From CAZKAP01 sp964552195 (GTDB taxonomy: Bacteria > Bacteroidota > Bacteroidia > Flavobacteriales > Flavobacteriaceae): DNA of 64,000 bases. Under the pieces are notes generated by a model. That model was given only the letters and a program-made list of their open reading frames with translations. It had not been told where the DNA came from and did not search any database. Positions 33,109 through 42,670 of the stretch are shown here, in pieces; position 1 is the first letter of the stretch, and every line of letters begins with the position of its first letter. The stretch is from NCBI GenBank assembly GCA_964552195.1, contig CAZKFM010000010.1:1-64000 (forward strand). Reading direction: 5' to 3'. A program made the translations under genes and the position numbers.

Positions 33109-35088
33109 TCAAAAACGCTTCTTTCGCAATTCCCGTCCGCGGTCGTCATAATACCTCCAGAGTCCAACCTGACTATCCTTCCTGAAGCGACCTTTCAGCT
33201 TAACCTTTCCGTTGGGATAGTATTCGATATAGCGACCGTGTTTCCGGCCATCCCTGAGTTTTACGTAAACCCGTACCGTACCGTTGGAATACCGGCTCTG
33301 ATAATAGGATGCATTCAGGTCCGGTGGATTCACTGGAGCAATATCGAACACGGCATCGGTAAGCGGTCCGGCGACTGGAGTCACCACCTCGGGTGGGCGC
33401 TCGTATTCGCGGAAGGGTTCGGCATTACGGATAGCCTCATAAGGCGTATGCTGTATCACCAGGGTATTCCTCAGGCGGTTCTGATCGGGTATGCCTTCGA
33501 AGCCCCACTGAGGAAAGCTGAGCAGGTATTCCTTATTCTTATCCAGTCGGATTCGAGTCTCCTGATCGGCAAAATTGTACAGGTTCTGGTATAAGAGGGG
33601 GGTATTCACATAGGCGAAAAGAGCGGAATTCTGCTCGAAATTGTCGATAAAGCTGTAGTAATACTCCGAGGTGTCCAGGGTCTCGATATCCTCGTAATCG
33701 TCAATCATGCTCTTGAGAGTGTTCGCCTGATTGCTGAAGACCACATAATCCCCGAGCACGGTGTAGTACGGTTTGTCGAAATTATCGAACATCTTACCGA
33801 AGAACACCTTAAAGAAGCCTTTGATCGATAGGAAGTTAATGGTATGGCCATTGTAACGAATTGCCTTGAATTTTACCGGGGTACGTTTTTTGATCTGCGC
33901 CCGGATAAAGGCCAGTTCCCGCTCGGCATGTTCGATGGTATCGGCCTTTATGGCCAGCGCTACCTCATTTTCGCCAGGGTTGCTTTCGGAGGGAAGATAG
34001 AGCACACCCATTTCATCTCCGATCCAACTGTAGAGGTTTCGCTGCCGATCGATCTTGAGAAACTTCTCCGTGGTACGGATGCCTTCTTCAATTTCCTTAT
34101 ATGAGCTGGGATACCGATCGGCCAGGGCCTGATAGTTCTCGTAGAAAGTCGGAAAATCATCGAAGCCGTACCTCAGGAAAGCGGCCGTCCGTTTGGGTGC
34201 TATTTCGGCCAGCCCGATGGCAGAAGAACCGGACTGTTGCAGCACATTGACGAAGCCTTTATTTTCCTCGTCCAAGCCCGTGGTCCCGACCGCCTTGACC
34301 CATTTCGGGTCGGACAGGTCGAAGGCAAAGCCCGAAAAATCAAATATCTCCCCCAGCTGTACCAGAAAGGGAGAAGGCTTGTCGGCATACTTCAGGCCAA
34401 ACTCTTCCAGATAATTGTACTGCAGGTATAGTCGAATGCCGCCATCGCTTTCCAGGACCTCCGAGCGCACATTGAGAAAGCGGGAATCCCGGCTGAGAAT
34501 AGGGTTCAGATACTGATCGATGGACATCTCCAGGAGTTCAGGAGTGTAGGAGAGAATCAGCTGGTTCTTGATAAAGGAAAGGGAAAGGGTCTTCCCATTC
34601 TTCTTACTGTAAAGATCCAGGACTTCGAACCCTCTATAGTCCCTTTTACTGAGTGTGAAATTGTCATCGAGCAGGGAGTTAACACTATTCTTAAGCAGGC
34701 GGAGCTGACGAAATTTCTTGAGGTCGACCGTATACATGATACCCATTTTCTTCCCCGAGGTAATGTGAAAGGACACCCACAGACTTCGATCGCCCAGCAT
34801 ATTAAAAATACCCTTGCGCTTGTTGAGCACCGAGTCTATGGACTGTATGCTCCGGGTTACCTCCAAAAAATACTCATTGCGATTCAGGAAGGTCCAGGAG
34901 TCGGAATCCGTAATCTGATCCCAATTGTCGACCGGCCGGTCACTTTCAATGATAAACACCGCATTGTCCGGTATGAGCCTGACTGACGGGATGCGATTGT
35001 TGGGATAAAACAGTACATAGGAGATATAGGCGGCAGCCACCAACAGTGCGAAGAGCAGGGTGCGAAGCAGGAGTTTTTTCGTTTTCAT
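33109..35088 (-). CDS. DUF3352-like envelope protein with C-terminal MORN-type repeats
   Basis: The product has 659 residues. One N-terminal membrane segment (about 8-28) anchors a large extracytoplasmic domain resembling DUF3352, with characteristic stretches such as VRLIPDNAVFIIES and the GDYVVFSNQANTLKSMIDDY block. Near the C-terminus, NGTVRVYVKLRDGRKHGRYIEYYPNGKVKLKGRF and QVGLWRYYDDRG are MORN/YwqK-type repeats. No catalytic residues are evident. It is convergent with mfd, 13 bases away. The function is unknown; the DUF3352 assignment is by resemblance. Confidence 0.65.
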   Translation of the reverse strand: MKTKKLLLRTLLFALLVAAAYISYVLFYPNNRIPSVRLIPDNAVFIIESDRPVDNWDQITDSDSWTFLNRNEYFLEVTRSIQSIDSVLNKRKGIFNMLGDRSLWVSFHITSGKKMGIMYTVDLKKFRQLRLLKNSVNSLLDDNFTLSKRDYRGFEVLDLYSKKNGKTLSLSFIKNQLILSYTPELLEMSIDQYLNPILSRDSRFLNVRSEVLESDGGIRLYLQYNYLEEFGLKYADKPSPFLVQLGEIFDFSGFAFDLSDPKWVKAVGTTGLDEENKGFVNVLQQSGSSAIGLAEIAPKRTAAFLRYGFDDFPTFYENYQALADRYPSSYKEIEEGIRTTEKFLKIDRQRNLYSWIGDEMGVLYLPSESNPGENEVALAIKADTIEHAERELAFIRAQIKKRTPVKFKAIRYNGHTINFLSIKGFFKVFFGKMFDNFDKPYYTVLGDYVVFSNQANTLKSMIDDYEDIETLDTSEYYYSFIDNFEQNSALFAYVNTPLLYQNLYNFADQETRIRLDKNKEYLLSFPQWGFEGIPDQNRLRNTLVIQHTPYEAIRNAEPFREYERPPEVVTPVAGPLTDAVFDIAPVNPPDLNASYYQSRYSNGTVRVYVKLRDGRKHGRYIEYYPNGKVKLKGRFRKDSQVGLWRYYDDRGRELRKKRF

Positions 35089-35204
35089 GGCTCCGTATTT
35101 CGTTTCGATTACACCCTAATTTATGGCTTTCGAAGTAGACTAGAGAAAAAATATGGCGGGCCTGCTTGCTCAGTTCGGGAAGTGATGCTGCAGGCGCGGG
35201 ATAT

Positions 35205-35864
35205 TCAGAGCTTCTTAAGCGACTTGACGATGGAAAAGGCCTGTTCGACCTGAGACTCGGCGACCAGTATGGTAAACTCGTTAGTCGTGGATATCACTTC
35301 GTAAAGCACAACCCCTTCCCAGGCCAGGCGCTGAAAGATGAAGTAGTATATGCCGGGTACGGATACATTCTCGGCTGGAAGCTTCACCGTTACCGAGGCG
35401 AGGTCTTCGGCATGCTGGGTACAGACTTCGTCCTTGAAATAGCTGCATATCTGCTCGTCCAGAGAACTACTCACTACGATGTTGAGTTCATTCACCCCTC
35501 TGGATGAGGTATAGAACACGTCTCCCTGTTGGGTGACCTCCTCAATAAAACGGGCCTGGGCCGTTAGGATGGTATCCGAGATCCTGAAGGTGTAATCGGA
35601 GAGGGACGAGCGCACGGTGATTTCACCGATCTCCTTCAACACCTTGACAATTCGGTGGGTAGCCCGGAATTCCAGGTTCTCAGACAATCGCTTGAGAGCC
35701 ATGATAATGGCACCCGGGCGGACCGGCTTGCTCAGCGCCTCCTCGATCTCGGGCTGTATCTGACGGGCAAGCGAGGTGAGATTGATGATTCCTTGGGCCA
35801 GAGCAGATTGCAGAAAGGGCTTTCGGTGAATGTACCGCTCTACTTCGGAAGAAATGGTCTTCAT
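35205..35864 (-). CDS. ACT-domain protein
   Basis: The product has 219 residues, cytoplasmic. The first 80 residues are helical and HTH-like (HRKPFLQSALAQGIINLTSLARQIQ, then PGAIIMALKRLSENL). The C-terminal 130 residues look like a tandem ACT-type region (GVNELNIVVSSSLDEQICSYF and VPGIYYFIFQRLAWEGVVLYEVISTTNEFTILV). The latter resembles the regulatory half of aspartate kinases, but there is no kinase domain. It may be an amino-acid-sensing regulator; DNA binding is possible but not shown. A -7-like TATTTTTA lies at 35881-35888. Confidence 0.7.
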   Translation of the reverse strand: MKTISSEVERYIHRKPFLQSALAQGIINLTSLARQIQPEIEEALSKPVRPGAIIMALKRLSENLEFRATHRIVKVLKEIGEITVRSSLSDYTFRISDTILTAQARFIEEVTQQGDVFYTSSRGVNELNIVVSSSLDEQICSYFKDEVCTQHAEDLASVTVKLPAENVSVPGIYYFIFQRLAWEGVVLYEVISTTNEFTILVAESQVEQAFSIVKSLKKL

Positions 35865-35933
35865 TCCTGTAACTTTTTGTTAAAAATAACACGTTTTCTA
35901 GGGATTTATATGACTACACTAACTTTTTGACAC

Positions 35934-36278
35934 CTAAAGTTGAATATATAGAAAGGGCGATCGCAATTCCACCCGAATCACCCGGATACCACATTCACCC
36001 TGCCACTGTCGCTGCTCAACCTGGTGATTCAGCAGTTTTCGCAAATGATGCCACTGTCGTGGGCTAACCAGCTCAGTAGGTGCTGGTCCGGTTCGGGTCT
36101 TTACCTCAAAAAGCCATAGATACCCGGCCCGACTCGCAAGTATATCCCCTTCCAGGTGGCCCAGCCTGAAGTTTCGGCTCAGTATCAAATAACCGCGTGA
36201 CCGAAGAAAAGCACAGGCGATATCCTCACCCCTCCTGCCTTTGTATTTCGTAGAGGAATTCATTGACTTTTTGGTCAT
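35934..36278 (-). CDS. YraN-family (UPF0102) putative endonuclease
   Basis: The product has 114 residues with the Holliday-junction-resolvase-like fold of YraN. The conserved pieces are KGRRGEDIACAFLRSRGY (about 13-30), an acidic ExD pair in HLEGDILA and the FEVKTR motif. This matches the E-D-ExK catalytic set of PD-(D/E)XK nucleases. The family has no firmly established function; DNA repair or uptake is usually suggested. Three ATGs are clustered at the start (36278, 36263 and nearby), so the exact first residue is uncertain. Confidence 0.85.
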   Translation of the reverse strand: MTKKSMNSSTKYKGRRGEDIACAFLRSRGYLILSRNFRLGHLEGDILASRAGYLWLFEVKTRTGPAPTELVSPRQWHHLRKLLNHQVEQRQWQGECGIRVIRVELRSPFLYIQL

Positions 36279-36465
36279 TTACCCTGAATTACATCGGATT
36301 TACAACAATGCGAACCTTTTGTCGAGTATTTCATCGAAAAAAACGTTCACTTCATCTAGATGTTTGGTTTTTCTTCTATTTTAGAATCGCAATAAACCAC
36401 CAACATCTTGCTGAGCACATAGTTCTATTACAACTATGAATTTAACTTGCAATTACCACTAGGCT

Positions 36466-38019
36466 ATGGAAGCTTTTGTGAACTGCAACACCTCTGGCCT
36501 GGCCGTGTATACACAGCCGTTGAACCAGCGGGAGGTGGAGCATTTGTACCGCCGATGTTCCTTCGGGGCATCGAAGGAAGTTATCGATCAGTCCGTTGGC
36601 CGTACGGCCTCTGAACTCATGGCGGGCATACTCGCCGAAGCACAAGCGGCACCCTTACTCCCCGTTTACCCCTGGTCGAACTGGACAAACGATGACTATC
36701 CCGAAGATGATGATCTCAGAAGGGACCTGTACGAGGGCCAGATCAGCGAGCTCAGCCTGGACTATGCCAAGGCCCTGCTGGCCAATGGCCTGAGAGACCG
36801 CATGAGTTTCTTTTGGAGTAACCATTTCGTTACGGAATTGCGGGTGTACAACTGCGCCTCCTTCCTTCATGAATACATCACCTGCCTGCAACGCTATGCC
36901 ATCGGCAACTTTAAGGAGTTTGTGCGCGAAGTAGGCCTTACCGCCGCCATGCTTCGCTATTTGGACGGGGCCTTCAATCGCGGAGACCGGGAGCCCAATG
37001 AGAATTACGCCCGGGAGCTCTACGAACTCTTTACGCTGGGTGAAGGAAACGGCTATACAGAAGAGGACATCGTGGAGACTTCAAAGGCACTGACCGGCTA
37101 TACCGATAATGGAGGCGTGGGTTGCGCCCGCTATGCCTTCAATCCGGAACACTTCCTTCAGGGCGACAAGACCATCTTCGGCAGAACCGGTAATTGGGGG
37201 TATGACGATGTGATCGACATCCTGTTCGAAGAACGAACGAACGAAATTGCCCGCTTTATCATCGGCAAGCTCTATCAATATCTGGTGCATCCAGACATTT
37301 CCGCCGACAATCCCAATACAGCCGTCGTCATCGATGGACTGGCCAATACGTTGGTTGCCAACAACTTTGAATTGGCCCTCGTACTAAACCAGCTGCTGGT
37401 ATCCGAACATTTCTTCGACCCGGAAAGCTTCGGTGTGATCATAAAGAGCCCCGTCGACCTGTTCTTCCAGTTCGAGAACGAGTCTGCCTTACCCCTCACT
37501 GACGTGATGCTCGAGCAGTTCGTTGGTGTGGCCGCCCAGCTCGGACAGGAATTCTTCAATCCCGTGGATGTGGCCGGCTGGCAACGCGACCGGGACTGGA
37601 TCAGTACCCAGTTCATCATCGGGCGCTGGCTGAGCATGGACTGGTTTATCGGCCAGTACCTGCAGTCCAACCCCGAATACCTGAGAAACCTGGCCATGGA
37701 ACTGGTGGGCCCGGCAAACGAAGGTACCAGTAATCCGCTGATCGTTGTGGAGGCCTTCGTTAAGCACTTTACCCCTAAGGACCTACTCACGCAGGAGGAA
37801 TTCCAGAATGCTCTGGACGCTTTTACCATAGACGACATACCGGTCGATTTCTACGATCAGGACTACATCGACTATTATATAGCTAATGTCGATCCGGAGT
37901 TCACGGCCAATCCCATGCTGATGGGCAGCTGGATACTGAATATCAGCATGACGGTGCCTACTCAGGTTTACGTGCTGCTGAGCCACTTGTCCCGCCAACC
38001 CGAATTTCAACTAAAATAA
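36466..38019 (+). CDS. DUF1800-domain protein
   Basis: The product has 517 residues and matches the DUF1800 family, with conserved blocks HLYRRCSFGASKEVIDQSVG, RDRMSFFWSNHFVTE, NENYARELYELFTLGEGNGYTEEDI and FNPVDVAGWQRDRDWIST. There is no clear N-terminal signal peptide, which is odd because most DUF1800 proteins are exported with their DUF1501 partner. The partner starts 9 bases downstream. The biochemical function is unknown; the pair is common in marine bacteria. The gap before it (36279-36465) holds no gene. Confidence 0.88.
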   Translation: MEAFVNCNTSGLAVYTQPLNQREVEHLYRRCSFGASKEVIDQSVGRTASELMAGILAEAQAAPLLPVYPWSNWTNDDYPEDDDLRRDLYEGQISELSLDYAKALLANGLRDRMSFFWSNHFVTELRVYNCASFLHEYITCLQRYAIGNFKEFVREVGLTAAMLRYLDGAFNRGDREPNENYARELYELFTLGEGNGYTEEDIVETSKALTGYTDNGGVGCARYAFNPEHFLQGDKTIFGRTGNWGYDDVIDILFEERTNEIARFIIGKLYQYLVHPDISADNPNTAVVIDGLANTLVANNFELALVLNQLLVSEHFFDPESFGVIIKSPVDLFFQFENESALPLTDVMLEQFVGVAAQLGQEFFNPVDVAGWQRDRDWISTQFIIGRWLSMDWFIGQYLQSNPEYLRNLAMELVGPANEGTSNPLIVVEAFVKHFTPKDLLTQEEFQNALDAFTIDDIPVDFYDQDYIDYYIANVDPEFTANPMLMGSWILNISMTVPTQVYVLLSHLSRQPEFQLK

Positions 38020-38028
38020 GCCCCTGTC

Positions 38029-39762
38029 ATGTGTAATCATTCGAACCACTATCGCGAGCCTTTTAAGGGGTTGGAACACGAAGGCCACAACGAGGAGCAT
38101 AGGGTCTGGAGTCGCAGATCCTTTCTGCAGACCCTGGGTATAGCAGGTTCCGGGACCATGTTCCTGGGCAGCCATATGCTCACCGCCGCGGCACCGTCGC
38201 GCCTATCCGCGGCCATAAGTGCGGCCGAGGGCGATAATATCCTCATTCTGATTCGCCTAAACGGTGGCAATGACGGACTCAATACGGTGATACCCCTGGA
38301 GCAGTACGACCGCTACCGACAGGTACGCCCTAACATCTATCTGCCCGAGAGTAAGATAATCCAGCTTACGGACGAATTCGGCGTACCCTCATTCATGGAG
38401 CCGGCCGAAAGGCTCTGGGGAGAAGGGATGTTCAAGGCCGTGCACGGGGTAGGGTACCAGAATCAGAACCTTTCTCACTTCACCGGTTCGGATATCTGGG
38501 CGAATACGGATCTTACAACCACAGGATTCACTGGCGAGGACACCGGTTGGATGGGAAGGTATTTCGAAGACATTTATCCGGACTACCTCCTGGAGACCGG
38601 ACGTCCAGACTTTCCTGCGGCCATACAGATCGGTAACATCAACAACCTGGTTTTCCAGGGAGAGGAAACCAACTATGCCTTCATTACCAACAACGTAGAC
38701 CAGCTCGAGCAAATCGCTCAGTCCGGATTCTTCTACGATATGGATCCCGCCCTTTTTAACGAATGCATGTACCACGACCAGCTCAGGTATCTGAGAGGGG
38801 TGGCCAATACGACCTACGAATACGCCGGAGACATCAACCTGGCCTACGAGGCCGGCTCGAACGAAGTCGAGTACCAGGACAATGGTTTCGCGCGACAGAT
38901 GGCGCTGCTGGCCCGACTGATCAAAGGGGGTCTGGGCACGCGGGTCTACATGGTATCCATGGGAGGTTTCGATACCCACGGAAACCAGCCGATCGTACAC
39001 GAACGCCTGATGTCAAACCTGACCCGTGCGGTCCAGGATTTCTATACCGACCTGGAATTTGCGGGCACAGACGAGCGCGTTCTCAGCATGACGTTTTCCG
39101 AGTTTGGCCGGAGGGTATTCGAGAACGGTTCTGTTGGTACAGACCACGGTAAAGCCGCACCCACCCTGTTCTTCGGAAAGGGGCTTCAGGGCAGTGCCTT
39201 CGTAGGCACACACCCCGAACTCTGGAACACCGACCGGGATCAGGTGAACGGAAACCTCGAACCCAACGTGGACTTCAGGGATCTTTATGGAACGGTTCTG
39301 GCGGAGTGGCTTTGTGTAGATCCCGTCAAGGTACAGCAACACCTGCTGAATCACGACTATACCCCCATAGACCTCGGGTTCCGCTGCCATGCCGAAACCG
39401 AATTCAATGACGATGTGGTCTACGACAACGATCCGCCAGATATCCCGGATACGCCGCCATCAGACGGGTCGGACCCGGGTTCCGACCCCGGTGAGCTGGC
39501 CGGCATGACCCACGGTGCGTATTATCCCGATCAGGTAAATCCGTATATCGAATTCAATTTGCCTGAGAGCTCGTCGGTTGAGGTCAATCTGTACAACATC
39601 ATCGGACAGAAAGTGGGAGTGCTCTACCAGGGAACGGCATCGGCTGGCAGCACTCAGATCGATGTCAAACAAAGCGTAAACGCCAACCTGCCAAGTGGGC
39701 GCTACATTTATCAGGTGATCGTTAACGGAGAAAAAATGAGTAAATCCATTATTATACAGTAA
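38029..39762 (+). CDS. DUF1501-domain protein with Tat signal and T9SS sorting domain
   Basis: The product has 577 residues. A twin-arginine export signal, SRRSFLQTLGIAGSG, is at about 23-40. The DUF1501 domain (sulfatase/alkaline-phosphatase-like superfamily) follows, with IRLNGGNDGLNTVIPL, NLSHFTGSDIW, MGGFDTHGNQ and TDHGKAAP, which fit metal-binding positions of that fold. A Pro/Asp/Gly-rich linker (about 465-490) leads to a C-terminal T9SS-like sorting domain ending SGRYIYQVIVNGEKMSKSIIIQ. Combining Tat export and T9SS delivery on one protein is notable. It is co-transcribed with the DUF1800 gene. Confidence 0.88.
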   Translation: MCNHSNHYREPFKGLEHEGHNEEHRVWSRRSFLQTLGIAGSGTMFLGSHMLTAAAPSRLSAAISAAEGDNILILIRLNGGNDGLNTVIPLEQYDRYRQVRPNIYLPESKIIQLTDEFGVPSFMEPAERLWGEGMFKAVHGVGYQNQNLSHFTGSDIWANTDLTTTGFTGEDTGWMGRYFEDIYPDYLLETGRPDFPAAIQIGNINNLVFQGEETNYAFITNNVDQLEQIAQSGFFYDMDPALFNECMYHDQLRYLRGVANTTYEYAGDINLAYEAGSNEVEYQDNGFARQMALLARLIKGGLGTRVYMVSMGGFDTHGNQPIVHERLMSNLTRAVQDFYTDLEFAGTDERVLSMTFSEFGRRVFENGSVGTDHGKAAPTLFFGKGLQGSAFVGTHPELWNTDRDQVNGNLEPNVDFRDLYGTVLAEWLCVDPVKVQQHLLNHDYTPIDLGFRCHAETEFNDDVVYDNDPPDIPDTPPSDGSDPGSDPGELAGMTHGAYYPDQVNPYIEFNLPESSSVEVNLYNIIGQKVGVLYQGTASAGSTQIDVKQSVNANLPSGRYIYQVIVNGEKMSKSIIIQ

Positions 39763-39790
39763 CCCTTTTTTGAAGCGATTAGTCGCAGGC

Positions 39791-39839
39791 ACTCCCGTAT
39801 GCAGTCTATCCTTTGCCCCAAGTTAGCTGTGACGGGAGT
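39791..39839 (+). terminator. Possible terminator after the DUF1501 gene
   Basis: ACTCCCGT and ACGGGAGT form a perfect 8-bp stem around a long loop of about 33 bases. TTGCTTTTGT follows. The long loop makes this less typical. Confidence 0.4.
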
Positions 39840-39905
39840 TTGCTTTTGTACTCCATTTTCCACTGTTCCGTAGGAATAGCGGTCATTCTCCTTCTCAATA
39901 ATTGG

Positions 39906-39913
39906 TAATTTTG
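39906..39913 (+). promoter_or_regulatory. -7 element (TAATTTTG) of metG
   Basis: A full consensus match. It overlaps two possible upstream TTG starts of metG, so translation most likely begins at the GTG at 39938. Confidence 0.55.
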
Positions 39914-39937
39914 GCATGGATTCCGAAACAGAACGAA

Positions 39938-42040
39938 GTGGAGAAAAGCACGGATCGAAAGCGATTCACGATCACAGCGGCCCTGCCCTATGCAAACGGG
40001 CCCCTGCATATAGGGCACCTGGCAGGAGCCTACATACCCGCGGATATTTTTGCCCGCTATCAAAGGCTCCGGGGCTCGGATGTCGCCTTCATTTGCGGCA
40101 GCGATGAACACGGGGTAGCCATACCCATGCGGGCCAAGAAGGACGGGGTGAGTCCAAAAGAAATCATCGACACTTACCACCAGATGATGAAGGACTCTTT
40201 CGAGCGATTCGGAATATCTTTTGACAACTATTCCCGGACATCGGCCGAGATACACCGGGAAACGGCCCGGGATTTCTTCCTGAACCTTTACGAAAAGGAG
40301 GTCTTCGAGGAACATACCAGCGAACAGCTTTACGATCCAGTTGCCAAGCAGTTTCTGGCCGACCGCTATATCAAGGGTACCTGTCCGGTTTGCAAAAACC
40401 CGGAGGCCTATGGAGACCAATGTGAAAACTGCGGGTCTTCGCTGAGTGCCACAGACCTCATTGATCCGGTATCCAACCTCTCCGGAGAAAAGCCTGTGCT
40501 GAAAGAGACACGGCACTGGTACCTCCCACTGGACCAGTACGAGGATTTCCTTCGGGAATGGATACTCGAGCGGCACCGGGACGACTGGAAGCCCAACGTT
40601 TATGGACAATGCAAATCCTGGATCGAACAGGGACTCAAGCCGAGAGCCATAACACGTGATTTGGACTGGGGAATTCCTGTTCCGCTGGATTCGGCTAATG
40701 GGAAGGTCCTCTACGTTTGGTTCGACGCTCCCATTGGCTACATTTCATCGACCCGGGAGTGGGCCGCAAGAACCGGTAAGGACTGGGAATTGTACTGGAA
40801 GGATAAGGATACCCAATTGGTACACTTTATAGGGAAGGACAACATCGTATTCCACTGCATCATCTTTCCCATCATGCTGAAGGCTCACGGAGACTTTGTG
40901 CTGCCCATACAGGTTCCCGCTAATGAATTTCTGAATCTGGAGGGCAACAAACTCTCAACCTCCCGGAACTGGGCGGTCTGGCTGCACGAATACCTGGAGG
41001 ATTTTCCCGGATTGCAGGATAGCCTGAGGTATGCACTTACGGTTAACGCTCCGGAAACCAAGGACAATGATTTTTCCTGGTCGGATTTCCAGGCCCGCAA
41101 TAATAACGAACTCGTCGCCATACTAGGGAATTTTATCAACCGGGTTATCGTGCTCACTCATAAGTATTACGACGGAAGAGTTCCTGAGCCCGGAGTATTG
41201 GGCAGTACAGATCTAAATACGCTAGAGCAACTCAGGTCATTCCCGTCTAGGCTCGAAGATTCTCTGGACCGTTACCGGTTCAGGGAAGGAAGCCAGAACC
41301 TGATGAACCTCGCCCGCCTGGGCAACAAATACCTGGCCGACGAAGAACCCTGGAAAACGGTTAAGACGGATCCGGAGAGGACCCGTACTGTGCTGTTTGT
41401 AGCGCTGCAGATCGCCGCCGGACTCGCCGTATTGTCAGAGCCTTTTCTGCCCTTTACCTCACAGCGGCTCAGCGGTATACTCGGAGCCGGACCCATAACA
41501 AGCCAGGAACATACCGACTCGTATATTTCTATCGAATGGAGTGACCTAGCGGATCGGGAAACCCTGCTCCCCCACGGAAATACCATTAACGAAAATGCCC
41601 TGTTGTTTCGAAAGATAGAGGACTCGGAAATCGAAGCCCAGCTACAGAAATTAAATAAGGCCAGAAACCCGGAACAGCCCGCTGAGAGGCCAGATCTTTC
41701 GCCTCAGAAGGATACTATCGCGTTCGAGGATTTCCTAAAACTCGACATGAGAGTCGGAACGGTCGTTTCTGCAGTAAAGGTGCCCAAAGCCGATAAACTA
41801 CTTCACCTTCAAGTAGATACAGGCATAGGCATTCGTTCCATAGTATCCGGTATAGCGAAGGACTTCAGCCCTGAAGAGGTGGTGGGCAAACAAGTTACCG
41901 TCCTGCTAAACCTGGAACCCCGAGAACTCAGGGGTGTCATGAGCGAGGGCATGATACTCATGACCGAGGACTCCGATGGAAAGCTGGTATTCATGGCGCC
42001 GGAGAAGACCGGTGTCAATAATGGGGCCGGGATAAGTTGA
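39938..42040 (+). CDS. metG: Methionine--tRNA ligase
   Basis: From the GTG at 39938 the product has 700 residues. The class I HIGH motif is PLHIGHLAGAY (about 21-31), the zinc knuckle is CPVCKN with CENCGS (about 148-165), and the KMSKS motif appears as NKLSTSRNW (about 337-345). An EMAP/Trbp111-type tRNA-binding domain ends the protein (DFLKLDMRVGTVVSAVKV, about 598 onward). Upstream TTG codons at 39902 and 39911 are in frame but lie in the promoter, and an ATG at 39916 is out of frame. The function is certain; the start is an inference. Confidence 0.96.
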   Translation: MEKSTDRKRFTITAALPYANGPLHIGHLAGAYIPADIFARYQRLRGSDVAFICGSDEHGVAIPMRAKKDGVSPKEIIDTYHQMMKDSFERFGISFDNYSRTSAEIHRETARDFFLNLYEKEVFEEHTSEQLYDPVAKQFLADRYIKGTCPVCKNPEAYGDQCENCGSSLSATDLIDPVSNLSGEKPVLKETRHWYLPLDQYEDFLREWILERHRDDWKPNVYGQCKSWIEQGLKPRAITRDLDWGIPVPLDSANGKVLYVWFDAPIGYISSTREWAARTGKDWELYWKDKDTQLVHFIGKDNIVFHCIIFPIMLKAHGDFVLPIQVPANEFLNLEGNKLSTSRNWAVWLHEYLEDFPGLQDSLRYALTVNAPETKDNDFSWSDFQARNNNELVAILGNFINRVIVLTHKYYDGRVPEPGVLGSTDLNTLEQLRSFPSRLEDSLDRYRFREGSQNLMNLARLGNKYLADEEPWKTVKTDPERTRTVLFVALQIAAGLAVLSEPFLPFTSQRLSGILGAGPITSQEHTDSYISIEWSDLADRETLLPHGNTINENALLFRKIEDSEIEAQLQKLNKARNPEQPAERPDLSPQKDTIAFEDFLKLDMRVGTVVSAVKVPKADKLLHLQVDTGIGIRSIVSGIAKDFSPEEVVGKQVTVLLNLEPRELRGVMSEGMILMTEDSDGKLVFMAPEKTGVNNGAGIS

Positions 42041-42083
42041 CTTTACCGGCCGAATGGTCGTATTTTTACAAAAAGCGGGAGTT

Positions 42084-42605
42084 ATGTTATCCAAGAATAT
42101 GGAACAGGCCCTGAACCATCAGATCAGGGTAGAGGCCGAATCTTCTCAGGTATATCTATCTATGGCCTCCTGGGCTGAAGTCCAGGGTATGGAAGGCGTG
42201 GCTGGATTTATGTACAACCACTCTGACGAAGAGCGCATGCACATGCTGAAGCTGATCAAATACGTTAATGAAAGGGGCGGGCACGCCATCATATCGGATC
42301 TGGTTGAACCCAAAACAGAATTCGGCACCCTGCAGGAGATGATTCAGATGCTCTACGATCACGAAATCAAGGTATCTGCAAGCATCAACGAACTGGTCCG
42401 AGTGAGCCTGGAAGAGAAAGACTACGCCACTCATAACTTCCTTCAATGGTATGTAGCCGAACAGATCGAGGAAGAGGCTTTGGCCCGGAGCATACTCGAT
42501 AAAATAAATCTGATAGGTAGCGATAAGGGTGGCCTGTACTTGCTGGATCGTGACATTCAGAAAATCAGCGTGGACAGCGCCGCATCCGGATCTCCGGAGG
42601 CCTGA
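42084..42605 (+). CDS. Bacterial ferritin
   Basis: From ATG 42084 the product has 173 residues, the length of bacterial non-haem ferritins. The four-helix bundle shows ferroxidase ligands in EAESSQVYLSMASWAEVQ and SDEERMHMLKLIKY, and later HNFLQWYVAEQIEEE. It stores iron as a mineral inside a 24-mer. An in-frame GTG 10 codons upstream is less likely. A -7-like TATTTTTAC lies at about 42061-42069. The gene is 43 bases after metG. Confidence 0.94.
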   Translation: MLSKNMEQALNHQIRVEAESSQVYLSMASWAEVQGMEGVAGFMYNHSDEERMHMLKLIKYVNERGGHAIISDLVEPKTEFGTLQEMIQMLYDHEIKVSASINELVRVSLEEKDYATHNFLQWYVAEQIEEEALARSILDKINLIGSDKGGLYLLDRDIQKISVDSAASGSPEA

Positions 42606-42670
42606 AAGCGGTAGTATTCACCTCTTAAACCTCTCCAGCGTCCCATGCCCGGACGTATTGTTTATTTTCA

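Noticed and set aside
39806..40609. 267-codon minus-strand frame over the start of metG
   Set aside because: It covers the metG promoter and catalytic domain and shows no domain of its own.
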